From: Lancefieldella parvula_C
GTDB lineage: Bacteria > Actinomycetota > Coriobacteriia > Coriobacteriales > Atopobiaceae
Length of the DNA: 64,000 nt
NCBI RefSeq assembly: GCF_000758945.1
Contig: NZ_JRND01000007.1
Coordinates: forward strand, 65,280 to 129,279
Direction: 5' to 3'
The notes beneath the pieces are model-generated. The model had not been told where the DNA came from. It worked only from the letters and a program-made list of their open reading frames with translations, and searched no databases. The translations under genes and the position numbers were made by a program. This document shows, piece by piece, positions 24,140 to 32,726 of the stretch. Each line of letters begins with the position of its first letter. Position 1 is the stretch's first letter.

Positions 24140-24769
24140 TTAGAGATCTCCCGCATAGATATAGGCAAATCCATAGTCTTGTCCGTTCGCTTTAACCGGA
24201 GCTTCATCTTTACAGACAAGACCCTTGTGTTGATAGAAACTAATGTCGCAGTCATCATCTGTTGCAAGGAAGCAATGCTTAGCTCCTTGTTCTTTCAAAA
24301 AATTGAGCATATAGGAAAAGAGCATACCGCCGACACCTTTTCCTTGAGCAGCAGGGCTTACGCAGAATAGTGTAATTTCCCACTTGGGAATTTTGACTCC
24401 TTCATTCCAGTATTTGCGGATCAGATTTGATTCGACGGTACCAGCGGCTTCATAACCTTCAAAGTCTTTCGGGCTTAAGAGCTTTTTAGCTGTAATGGTT
24501 GAGGCATTTTCAAGCTCAATCCATTTCTGCTTATCTTCTGGATCTTCTCCGTTGGAGCAGAAAATAAAGCCGAGAACTGTATTTCCGTGTTTTGCAACAA
24601 AACGATGAGTTGAAACACCAATGTAGTAAGAAATATCAATGGTAGCCAGAGACCTACTGGTTTCTTTAGATTCATCGCCATCCAAGTACCAGACGCGTTC
24701 AACGATTGAGATAAGTTCTGGTAAGTCAGTATCTTCGAAGGGGACTATGATTGGAGTATCGGCAGACAT
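24140..24769 (-). CDS. GNAT-family N-acetyltransferase
   Basis: This 209-residue protein has the acetyl-CoA binding motif in VSPAAQGKGVGGMLFSYML (about 130-150) and the closing strand KHCFLATDDDCDISFYQHKGL, typical of GNAT enzymes. The substrate is unknown. It is the first gene of a two-gene unit with gluQ. The N-terminal part (ISIVERVWYLDGD) is usual for small-molecule acetyltransferases. Confidence 0.88.
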   Translation of the reverse strand: MSADTPIIVPFEDTDLPELISIVERVWYLDGDESKETSRSLATIDISYYIGVSTHRFVAKHGNTVLGFIFCSNGEDPEDKQKWIELENASTITAKKLLSPKDFEGYEAAGTVESNLIRKYWNEGVKIPKWEITLFCVSPAAQGKGVGGMLFSYMLNFLKEQGAKHCFLATDDDCDISFYQHKGLVCKDEAPVKANGQDYGFAYIYAGDL

Positions 24770-24909
24770 ATGAAATAGTTCCTTTCAGGTGTTTTACAGC
24801 GGAAGATTATAGAATAGTTTCAAGTTTGTTTACATCTAGTACGTAGTGTTTCGCAGCTGATAGGCTGTAAGTGTTTCTGATAGCAAGTGTCAAACACAAA
24901 GGAGCGGCA

Positions 24910-26499
24910 ATGGCTGAGGCCCCTATCAAACGTGCGCTAATTTCGGTAACAGACAAAACAGGTATTGTTGAATTTGCACAAACGCTTACTAAAGAGTTTG
25001 GCGTTGAGGTAATTTCAACAGGCGGAACCGCAAAAATCCTCGAAGAGGCTGGTGTGCCTGTAGTTCCTATTGAGTCTTATACCGGATTTCCAGAGATGAT
25101 GGACGGCCGCGTTAAGACGCTGCATCCTCGTGTTCATGGTGGTCTTTTATGCCGTAGAGATAATCCCGGTCATGTCGCAGACGCAGAGAATAATGGTATT
25201 GGCATGATTGACCTGGTCTGCGTTAATCTCTATGAGTTTGAGAAGACTGTAGCTGATCCATCAGTAACTCTTGAAAATGCAATTGAGCATATCGATATCG
25301 GTGGACCTTCAATGCTCCGCTCTGCTGCAAAGAATAATGATTTTGTTACGGTTGTTGTTGATCCGGCAGATTATGGTCGTGTTCTTGATGAGATGCGTGT
25401 CCATGACGGTGCAACTACAAGGGCTTCTCGCCAGCAGCTGGCTTTGAAGGTATTTAAGACAACGGCTGCATACGATGGCGCTATTGCCACATACCTTTCT
25501 GGTGTTGTTGAAGCAGAGCAAAGTAAATTCCCAGAGACTTTGCTGGTAAAGGCAATAAAAGAACAAGATCTTCGTTACGGAGAGAATCCTCAGCAGTCCG
25601 CAGCGTTTTATAAGATGCCTGGAGCTCCTGCACACTCTCTGGCAAACGCTCAGCAACTTCAGGGTAAGCCCTTGTCTTACAACAATTTGCTTGATACTGA
25701 TGCAGCTTGGGCTGCTGTTCGTGAGTTTGATGACCCATCAGTCATTATTTTGAAGCACCAGAATCCTTGTGGATCTGCTACGGCGGAAAATGTTGTTGAG
25801 GCATACGATCGAGCATTTGCTTGCGATCCAGTCTCTGCGTTTGGTGGAATTATTGCAGTTAATAGAGAGGTTCCTCTGGAGTTTGTTGAGCACTTTGCAG
25901 ACATCAATAAGCAGTTTGTTGAGGTTCTTATTGCACCAAGCTTTACAGAAGAGGCTCTTGAGCGCCTGTCAAAGAGAACAAATCTTCGCGTATTGGCTAC
26001 GGGCGGAATCGATAGAAGCCGCGAGCTTGAGATGAGAACTGTTGACGGAGGTCTTTTAGTACAAGACCTTGACCACGCAGACGAAACCGCAGAGAGCTTT
26101 GAGGTTGTTACTAAGCGCCAGCCAACTCCAGAAGAGCTGAAAGATTTGGTATTTGCTTGGAAAGTTTGTAAGACCGTTAAGTCAAATGCAATTTTGGTTG
26201 CAAAAGATCAAGCTGGAATTGGTATGGGACCAGGTCAGCCTAATCGTGTTGACGCCGCTCTTCTCGCGTGTGAGCGTGCAGAGGCAGCTTGTGAGCGCAT
26301 GGGAATTGATTCAAAGAATCTTGTGGCAGCATCTGATGCCTTCTTCCCATTCCGAGATAACGTTGATACCTTGGCAGCTCATGGCGTAACAGCCATTATT
26401 CAGCCAGGCGGATCAGTCAGAGATGATGAGTCTATTGCCGCTTGTGATGAATGCGGCATTGCAATGGTGTTTACAGGCAAGCGCCACTTTAGGCACTAA
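24910..26499 (+). CDS. purH: Bifunctional AICAR transformylase/IMP cyclohydrolase
   Basis: A 529-residue enzyme, normal for PurH, catalysing the last two steps of IMP synthesis. The N-terminal MGS-like cyclohydrolase domain (about 1-190) contains ALISVTDKTGI, STGGTAKILEEAG and MMDGRVKTLHPRVHGG. The C-terminal transformylase domain contains RYGENPQQSA, LKHQNPCGSA and SDAFFPFRDNVD. I use ATG 24910 after AAAGGAGCGG, not the upstream TTG. The gene appears monocistronic, with a hairpin after the stop, although the next unknown gene is only 52 bases away. Confidence 0.98.
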   Translation: MAEAPIKRALISVTDKTGIVEFAQTLTKEFGVEVISTGGTAKILEEAGVPVVPIESYTGFPEMMDGRVKTLHPRVHGGLLCRRDNPGHVADAENNGIGMIDLVCVNLYEFEKTVADPSVTLENAIEHIDIGGPSMLRSAAKNNDFVTVVVDPADYGRVLDEMRVHDGATTRASRQQLALKVFKTTAAYDGAIATYLSGVVEAEQSKFPETLLVKAIKEQDLRYGENPQQSAAFYKMPGAPAHSLANAQQLQGKPLSYNNLLDTDAAWAAVREFDDPSVIILKHQNPCGSATAENVVEAYDRAFACDPVSAFGGIIAVNREVPLEFVEHFADINKQFVEVLIAPSFTEEALERLSKRTNLRVLATGGIDRSRELEMRTVDGGLLVQDLDHADETAESFEVVTKRQPTPEELKDLVFAWKVCKTVKSNAILVAKDQAGIGMGPGQPNRVDAALLACERAEAACERMGIDSKNLVAASDAFFPFRDNVDTLAAHGVTAIIQPGGSVRDDESIAACDECGIAMVFTGKRHFRH

Positions 26500-26500
26500 T

Positions 26501-26530
26501 CTGCTAATTCGGGATTAGCAGTTCATTTTA
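26501..26530 (+). terminator. Probable weak terminator of purH
   Basis: CTGCTAAT and ATTAGCAG form an 8-bp stem directly after the purH stop codon, followed by TTCATTTT. Confidence 0.5.
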
Positions 26531-26551
26531 AAAAAGTTGGGGGAGGACACT

Positions 26552-27214
26552 GTGGACCAGGAAGAGCTTGAAGCAGCTCAGAAGTTTGAGCTTGATAATC
26601 CAGAACTTGTTTGTCGTTGGAGACTGGCTGGAGGTGTCCTCCCTCTTGATAACAGGCACTTACGTGCGCTGAGCAAGCGAGTTGTTGCGCAAAAAGAGGT
26701 TTCTCCGCACTTGATTGCTTGGGCTAAGCAGCATATTGAGGGAACGCTTAAAGAAGGGTCACAAGAGTTTCCAGATGGCGTTCTTATGATTTTGCTTGAG
26801 AGCAATGGACAGGCTGCCATGACTGTTGGACCTTACCAGTCTTTGGAAGAGCGTTCTGTTCTGTCTCTTGCGGGACGCGCAAGGATTTCACAGCGAGAAG
26901 AGCAGCAAACTCATTGTTCACCAGAGGTGCTTTGGCTGGTAAAAGACGGAAAACTTATTGCGGGTGTCTCGGAAGAAAGCGTTCAATCGGGAGTCACAAG
27001 TTTAGTGTTAGACCTGGCACAGACTCTTCATGAGCCAACAGAGTTTAATCCAGACGTTATTGCCCAGGTATTTGATGGAACCGCCGAATTTGATGAAGCT
27101 TTCCTTACTTCAGATGAACATGGAATCGTATGTGCTTCTGATGCTCAAGGTGAGATAGGAGAGCGTTTCTTATTTGGTTACAAGAAACTTTGCGAGATCA
27201 AAGCGGCCAAGTAA
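26552..27214 (+). CDS. Unknown protein, faintly like the C-terminal half of class IV aminotransferases
   Basis: The 220-residue protein starts at GTG 26552 after GGGGGAGG. Residues about 125-205 (EVLWLVKDGKLIAG, SGVTSLVLDLAQTL, FDEAFLTSDEHGIVCASD) resemble the pattern of branched-chain aminotransferases and aminodeoxychorismate lyases, in which a V-x-DG strand is followed by an L-P-G-V-T-R-like turn and an AdEaFlTs segment. I see no lysine where the PLP-binding residue should fall, and the N-terminal half does not match. It could be a decayed or repurposed relative, or the likeness may be chance. No signal peptide or membrane helix is present. Confidence 0.45.
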   Translation: MDQEELEAAQKFELDNPELVCRWRLAGGVLPLDNRHLRALSKRVVAQKEVSPHLIAWAKQHIEGTLKEGSQEFPDGVLMILLESNGQAAMTVGPYQSLEERSVLSLAGRARISQREEQQTHCSPEVLWLVKDGKLIAGVSEESVQSGVTSLVLDLAQTLHEPTEFNPDVIAQVFDGTAEFDEAFLTSDEHGIVCASDAQGEIGERFLFGYKKLCEIKAAK

Positions 27215-27609
27215 TCAGATAAGTGCGATATTTAAGGCTCATCCAGCAAAGGGTGCGCAACGCACGATGAAGCTGTCGCACGTTGAGCGCCTACGTAAAA
27301 ATCTGTCTGTTTTTCAGACAGATGGCTTCTTGTGTACTTGAATATTTTGTCGATTTACAAAAAACTTGCACTTTAGTGTTATGTTTATTTTGTAATTCCG
27401 CAGGTAGAAATTCCTACCTGAAAATAGGTATTTGTCAGCTTGTATTTCTGATTTGTTTCATTGTTTTTTTGCGCAATAATAAAAGCATTATGCGACCGCT
27501 GCCGGCCGAACTATGAAACATGTTTCCGTAGTCACCCAGGGTCTACAGCTTTATTTTGGATCGCACAGACGCATACTGTGAGAAATCACAGATTAGGCAA
27601 GGAGAGGAA
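27215..27609 (+). promoter_or_regulatory. Long leader region of pyruvate:ferredoxin oxidoreductase
   Basis: This stretch of about 395 bases has no convincing gene. It contains a 9-bp stem ATCTGTCTG/CAGACAGAT (27301-27323), a CAGGTAG/CTACCTG hairpin near 27401-27421, a possible promoter TTGTTT (27453) with AATAAT (27475), a 12-bp palindrome GAAACATGTTTC (27515-27526), and CTGTGA/TCACAG closed by a GAAA tetraloop (27576-27591), about eight bases before the AAGGAG ribosome site. The last hairpin could stabilise the mRNA or control translation. Confidence 0.45.
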
Positions 27610-30600
27610 ATGGCAAGAAAGTTTAAGTCCATGGATGGTAACAACGCCGCGGCTTACGTGTCGTATGCGTTTACCGAGGTAGCGGGCATTTACCCAATTA
27701 CCCCATCAAGTCCAATGGCAGACTATGTTGACCAGTGGTCCGCCCAGGGTGTAAAGAACATCTTTGGTACAACCGTCAAGGTTGTCGAGATGCAGTCCGA
27801 GGCTGGCGCAGCTGGTGCTGTTCACGGTTCTCTTGGTTCAGGTGCTCTGACCACTACTTACACCGCTTCTCAGGGCCTCTTGCTCATGCTTCCAAACATG
27901 TACAAGATTGCCGGCGAGCAGCTCCCTGGTGTTTTCCACGTCAGCGCACGTACCGTTGCAACCCATGCACTGAACATCTTTGGCGATCACTCTGACGTTA
28001 TGTCCGCTCGCCAGACTGGCTTTGCACTTCTCGCAGAAGGCAACGTCCAGGAGGTTATGGATCTGGCTCCTGTTGCTCATCTTGCAGCAATCAAGGGCAA
28101 GGTTCCATTTGTTAACTTCTTCGACGGCTTCCGTACTTCTCACGAGATTCAGAAGGTTGCTGTTTGGGATTATGCTGACCTGGCTGAGATGTGTGACATG
28201 GACGCTGTCCAGGCATTCCGCGATCACGCACTGAATCCAGAGCACCCATCAAGCCGTGGTTCTCACGAGAACGGCGATATCTTCTTCCAGCACCGCGAGG
28301 CATGCAACGAGGTTTATAACCAGCTGCCAGCAGTTGTTGAAGACTACATGAACCAGATCAACGCTAAGCTTGGTACTGACTACGGTCTGTTCAACTACTA
28401 CGGTGCAGAAGACGCTGACCGCGTTGTTATCTGCATGGGTTCCTTCTGCGATACCCTCGAAGAGGTTATCGATTACCTGAACGCTCATGGCGAGAAGGTC
28501 GGTCTGGTTAAGGTTCGCCTTTATCGTCCATTCTCTGTAAAGCACTTTGTTGACGTTCTTCCTGAGTCCGTCAAGAAGATTGCTGTTCTCGACCGCACCA
28601 AGGAGCCAGGTTCCGTTGGTGAGCCTCTCTACGAAGACGTTGTTTCTTCCCTCTATGAGGCTGGTCGTACAGGCATTAAGGTTGTTGGTGGTCGTTACGG
28701 CCTTGGTTCTAAGGACACCCCACCATCATCTGCATTTGCAATCTTTGAGGAGCTCAAGAAGGATGCTCCTCAGCGTGAGTTCACCGTTGGTATTGTCGAC
28801 GATGTTACTAACCTGTCTCTCCCAGAGGATCCTGAGGCTCCTAACACTGCAGCTGAGGGCACCATTGAGTGCAAGTTCTGGGGTATTGGCGGCGACGGTA
28901 CCGTTGGTGCTAACAAGAACTCCATCAAGATTATTGGTGACCACACCGATAAATATGTTCAGGCATACTTCCAGTATGACTCCAAGAAGACCGGCGGTAT
29001 CACCATCAGCCACCTGCGCTTCGGTGATCACAAGATCCGTTCTCCTTACTATGTCACCAAGGCAGACTTTGTTGCATGCCACGTTCCTGCATACATCATC
29101 AAGGGCTACAAGATGGTCCGCGACGTCAAGCCTGGCGGTACCTTCCTGGTCAACTGCCAGTGGGATGCAGAGGAGTTTGCACACCACCTGCCAGCAGAGG
29201 CAAAGCGCTACATTGCTAAGAACAACATCAACGTTTATCTGATCAATGCAATTGACCTTGCCAAGGAAATTGGTATGGGCAAGCGCACCAACACCATTCT
29301 TCAGTCTGCATTCTTTGCTCTTGCAAAGGTTCTCCCAGAGGCAGACGCACTTCAGTACATGAAGGACGCTGCAACTCATTCTTACCTGAAGAAGGGCCAG
29401 AACATCGTTGATATGAACCACAAGGCAATCGACGCTGGTGCTACTGCATTTACTAAGATTGAGATTCCTGCTGATTGGGCTACTGCAGAGGATGCTCCAA
29501 GCACAATCACCCTTGAGGGCCGCGAGGCTCTGCTCAAGCAGGTTCGCGACATCATGACTCCAGTCTCTCGTATGGAAGGTGACGCACTGCCTGTTTCCGC
29601 ATTTAAGAACCACGTTGATGGACAGTTCGAGCTTGGTGCTGCTGCTTATGAGAAGCGTGGCATTGCTGTTGTTGTTCCTGAGTGGAACGTCGAGAAGTGC
29701 ATCCAGTGTAACCAGTGCGCTTATGTCTGCCCACACGCAGTCATCCGTCCATTCGTCCTTACCGACGAAGAGGTTGCTGCTGCACCAGCACAGTCTCAGT
29801 TCAAGGATGCCGTTGGTCCTAAGGCTAAGGGCTACAAGTTTGAGATTGCTATTTCTCAGCTCGACTGCACCGGTTGCTCCAACTGCGTCTACATCTGCCC
29901 TGCAGATGCTCTGACCATGAAGCCAATCGAGGAGCAGGAGTCCAAGCAGGAGATCTTTGACTACGCAGTCAACCACGTCTCCGAGAAGACCGAGCTTGTC
30001 GCTAACAACGTCAAGGCATCTCAGTTCAAGAAGCCTCTTCTTGAGTTCTCCGGTTCCTGCGCAGGCTGCGCTGAGACCAGCTACGGCCGCCTGGTCACTC
30101 AGCTCTTTGGCGATCGTATGTTCATCTCCAACGCAACTGGTTGCTCCTCAATTTGGGGTAACCCAGCTTCCTGCTCACCATTTACTACCGATGCAAACGG
30201 CCACGGCCCAGCATGGAACAACTCCCTCTTTGAGGACAATGCAGAGCACGGTATGGGTCTGATGCTTGGTCACCAGGCACAGCAGAAGCGTCTCCTGGAG
30301 CTTGCTCAGCAGCTTGTCGATGAGGACGGCGCATCTCAGGACCTCAAGGATGCTGCTAAGGCGTGGATTGAGTCCGTCAACGACGCAGCTCTCTCCAAGG
30401 AAGCTTCGAAGACCTTCGTAGTTGAGCTTGAGAAGTCTGATCTTCCAGCAGCTAAGGAAATCCTTGCTAACAAGAGCTTCCTCACCAAGAAGTCCTTCTG
30501 GATCTTCGGTGGCGACGGTTGGGCATACGACATCGGCTTCGGTGGCCTTGACCACGTTCTTGCTTCCGGCGAGGACATCAACGTCTTTGTCTTCGACACT

Positions 30601-31164
30601 GAGGTTTACTCCAACACCGGTGGTCAGTCCTCTAAGGCTTCCCGTCTTGGCCAGGTTGCACAGTTCGCAGCAGCTGGTAAGGACATCAAGCAGAAGAACC
30701 TTGCTGAGATTGCAATGACCTATGGTTACGTCTATGTTGCTCAGGTTTCCATGGGCGCAAACCTCCAGCAGACTCTCAAGGCAATTGCTGAGGCAGAGGC
30801 TTATCCAGGACCATCCCTCATCATCGGTTACTCCCCATGCGAGATGCACTCCATCAAGGGCGGCATGGCTCACGCACAGGAGGAGATGAAGAAGGCAGTC
30901 GAGACCGGCTACTGGAACCTCTATCGCTTCAACCCAGCTGCACCAGCAGGTAAGAAGTTCACGCTTGACTCCAAGGCACCTAAGGGTGGCTACCAGGAGT
31001 TCCTGATGAACGAGGCTCGTTACAGCCGACTCACCCGCGAGTTCCCAGAGCACGCAGAGAAGCTCTTCAAGGAGAACGAGGAAGCCGCAATGGCTCGCTA
31101 CGATCACCTTGTCCGCCTCTCCGAGCTTTACGCTGCAGAGAAGAAGGAGCAGCCTGAGGAGTAA
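27610..31164 (+). CDS. nifJ: Pyruvate:ferredoxin (flavodoxin) oxidoreductase, single-chain
   Basis: A 1184-residue enzyme, normal for the fused homodimeric type. It converts pyruvate and CoA to acetyl-CoA, CO2 and reduced ferredoxin, a central step of anaerobic fermentation. Residues about 1-250 form domain I (GIYPITPSSPMADYVDQW), about 430-620 the gamma-like domain, and about 695-770 a ferredoxin-like domain with two clusters (CIQCNQCAYVCPH and CTGCSNCVYICP). The C-terminal TPP domain has FSGSCAGCAETSY, GDGWAYDIGFGG and EVYSNTGGQSSKAS. The start is ATG 27610 after AAGGAGAGG. Its codon use is more biased than that of its neighbours, as expected of a highly expressed gene. It is monocistronic. 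Confidence 0.98.
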   Translation: MARKFKSMDGNNAAAYVSYAFTEVAGIYPITPSSPMADYVDQWSAQGVKNIFGTTVKVVEMQSEAGAAGAVHGSLGSGALTTTYTASQGLLLMLPNMYKIAGEQLPGVFHVSARTVATHALNIFGDHSDVMSARQTGFALLAEGNVQEVMDLAPVAHLAAIKGKVPFVNFFDGFRTSHEIQKVAVWDYADLAEMCDMDAVQAFRDHALNPEHPSSRGSHENGDIFFQHREACNEVYNQLPAVVEDYMNQINAKLGTDYGLFNYYGAEDADRVVICMGSFCDTLEEVIDYLNAHGEKVGLVKVRLYRPFSVKHFVDVLPESVKKIAVLDRTKEPGSVGEPLYEDVVSSLYEAGRTGIKVVGGRYGLGSKDTPPSSAFAIFEELKKDAPQREFTVGIVDDVTNLSLPEDPEAPNTAAEGTIECKFWGIGGDGTVGANKNSIKIIGDHTDKYVQAYFQYDSKKTGGITISHLRFGDHKIRSPYYVTKADFVACHVPAYIIKGYKMVRDVKPGGTFLVNCQWDAEEFAHHLPAEAKRYIAKNNINVYLINAIDLAKEIGMGKRTNTILQSAFFALAKVLPEADALQYMKDAATHSYLKKGQNIVDMNHKAIDAGATAFTKIEIPADWATAEDAPSTITLEGREALLKQVRDIMTPVSRMEGDALPVSAFKNHVDGQFELGAAAYEKRGIAVVVPEWNVEKCIQCNQCAYVCPHAVIRPFVLTDEEVAAAPAQSQFKDAVGPKAKGYKFEIAISQLDCTGCSNCVYICPADALTMKPIEEQESKQEIFDYAVNHVSEKTELVANNVKASQFKKPLLEFSGSCAGCAETSYGRLVTQLFGDRMFISNATGCSSIWGNPASCSPFTTDANGHGPAWNNSLFEDNAEHGMGLMLGHQAQQKRLLELAQQLVDEDGASQDLKDAAKAWIESVNDAALSKEASKTFVVELEKSDLPAAKEILANKSFLTKKSFWIFGGDGWAYDIGFGGLDHVLASGEDINVFVFDTEVYSNTGGQSSKASRLGQVAQFAAAGKDIKQKNLAEIAMTYGYVYVAQVSMGANLQQTLKAIAEAEAYPGPSLIIGYSPCEMHSIKGGMAHAQEEMKKAVETGYWNLYRFNPAAPAGKKFTLDSKAPKGGYQEFLMNEARYSRLTREFPEHAEKLFKENEEAAMARYDHLVRLSELYAAEKKEQPEE

Positions 31165-31189
31165 GGTAAGCTTACTTTCACGTAGCTTC

Positions 31190-31222
31190 AGCCGAGCCAG
31201 GACATCCTGGCTCGGCTTTTTT
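31190..31222 (+). terminator. Terminator of the pyruvate:ferredoxin oxidoreductase gene
   Basis: A perfect 12-bp stem, AGCCGAGCCAGG with CCTGGCTCGGCT, is followed by TTTTT. Confidence 0.9.
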
Positions 31223-31313
31223 ATGCGACATTTTTGGCGAGAAGCCCTGTGTTCTTCAAGCCCTTCTCGCGAGGTGATAAACTAGAGAGACTTTGCTCAC
31301 GATGGGAGTTACT

Positions 31314-32726
31314 GTGGCACAAAAAAAGAGCAGACTATTTCCTGTAGCTTTTCTCGCTGCTAAAGCAACACTTGCAGCACTTAAATTGACTAACCATGAA
31401 GGCGGAACGCTGCCAGGCTTTATCGCTGAAGGCATTGATCCTGCATTTTTGGGAGACATTGCTAAGCCAGAGCAGATTGTCTTTATTACCGGCACAAACG
31501 GTAAGACAACCACCAACAACCTGCTCAACGATCTTCTCGCCGATAATGGCTACCAGACCGTTACCAACCGCGTTGGCGGCAATATTTCCAGCGGCTTTGC
31601 AAGCTCGTTTGCAAAGAACGCCACGTGGAAGGGTACGTCAAAGACTAAGCTTGCAGTTATGGAGTTTGACGAGCTCTCTGGACCTCGCATTTTCCCGTAT
31701 CTGCAGCCTGATATTTTGTCTGTTACCAATTTGTTCCGCGATACGTTCTCTCGTAGCGCAACGCCAGACTACGTGTTTGACGTTATGGATAAGGGCATTC
31801 CTGCTTCAACTCATCTGATTTTGAACGCAGATGACATGATTAGCTGCAGGCTTGCTCCTCAGTGTACACATCGTACGTATTACTCCATTGCAAGGCTGGC
31901 AGAAGACACCGCAGAGCCAGTGGGTATTGTTTCAGATCTTACCGCCTGCCCCAAATGCGGTGGCAAGCTCAAGTGGGATTATGCTCACCTTAGGCATCTT
32001 GGACACGCAACTTGCGAGGAGTGCGGCTATACCAACCCAACTCCTGATTATGAGGTCATTTCAGTAGAGCCAGAGACTGGCAAGTTTGTGGTCAAGGAGC
32101 ACTGCCACGAGGGTGCACCAACATACGAGTACAAGCTCAATAGCTACTCTATCGTCAACCTCTATAACTTGTTTGTGGCCATTGTAACCGCGCGTGAGAT
32201 GGGTCTTGCACCTGCAACTATCGCTGCATCTTTGCAACGCGTTAACATTGCTTCCTCCAGGTATAACGAGATTGACTACAACGGTCGTCGTCTTATTAGC
32301 ATGGCTTCTAAGGGCGAGAATGATACGGCAACCTCAGTCACCATCGATATCCTTCGCAAACAGCCAGGCGATAAGGCAATTATCATCATGATTGCTGATG
32401 CGTACATGGCAAAAGCAAAAGACCAGACAGAGTATATTGGCTGGTACTACCAGACAGACTTCGAGTTCTTGCAAGATCCAAGCGTCAAGCAGGTCATTAT
32501 TTATGGAGACACATCGCTTGACCTGCAGCTTAGACTCAGACTTGCGGGCATTGATCCAGCTAAAACCTTTGTGGCAAGCTCTCCTGAAGAAACCGCTGAC
32601 CTGGTTGACCTTAACGCTTGCCAGCACATTTTCTATGCACACGGCCTCTATAACGGTGGCATTGCTGATATCAGCAGAAACCGTATCATTGAGCGCTTGA
32701 AACAGATGGAGGCCTCCCATGAGTAA
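31314..32726 (+). CDS. MurT-like Mur ligase with altered amidotransferase contact residue
   Basis: This 470-residue protein belongs to the MurT branch of Mur ligases. The start is GTG 31314, placed five bases after GGGAG. It has the P-loop ITGTNGKTTTNN (about 58-69), a zinc ribbon with Cys at about 212, 215, 234 and 237, and the C-terminal Mur domain. Canonical MurT works with GatD to amidate the D-Glu of lipid II. In S. aureus MurT an Asp (D349, in a W-I-W-D-x-D-F-E segment) completes the GatD catalytic triad. Here the aligned segment is WYYQTDFE with Gln at about 380. The next gene, gatD-like, overlaps by eight bases. It is probably ATP-binding but not a normal amidotransferase subunit. Confidence 0.85.
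   Translation: MAQKKSRLFPVAFLAAKATLAALKLTNHEGGTLPGFIAEGIDPAFLGDIAKPEQIVFITGTNGKTTTNNLLNDLLADNGYQTVTNRVGGNISSGFASSFAKNATWKGTSKTKLAVMEFDELSGPRIFPYLQPDILSVTNLFRDTFSRSATPDYVFDVMDKGIPASTHLILNADDMISCRLAPQCTHRTYYSIARLAEDTAEPVGIVSDLTACPKCGGKLKWDYAHLRHLGHATCEECGYTNPTPDYEVISVEPETGKFVVKEHCHEGAPTYEYKLNSYSIVNLYNLFVAIVTAREMGLAPATIAASLQRVNIASSRYNEIDYNGRRLISMASKGENDTATSVTIDILRKQPGDKAIIIMIADAYMAKAKDQTEYIGWYYQTDFEFLQDPSVKQVIIYGDTSLDLQLRLRLAGIDPAKTFVASSPEETADLVDLNACQHIFYAHGLYNGGIADISRNRIIERLKQMEASHE

Noticed and set aside
27283..27516. A 77-codon plus-strand frame in the por leader
   Set aside because: It starts at a poor site, has composition typical of AT-rich non-coding DNA and covers the likely promoter and hairpins.
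27576..27591. A Crp- or Rex-type operator (TGTGA...TCACA) before por
   Set aside because: The arms are separated by four bases rather than six, and the position next to the ribosome site fits an RNA hairpin better.
28726..29976. A 416-codon open frame antisense to the pyruvate:ferredoxin oxidoreductase gene
   Set aside because: It lies wholly opposite a strongly conserved gene; its length follows from the biased codon use of that gene. No ribosome site or protein motif was seen.
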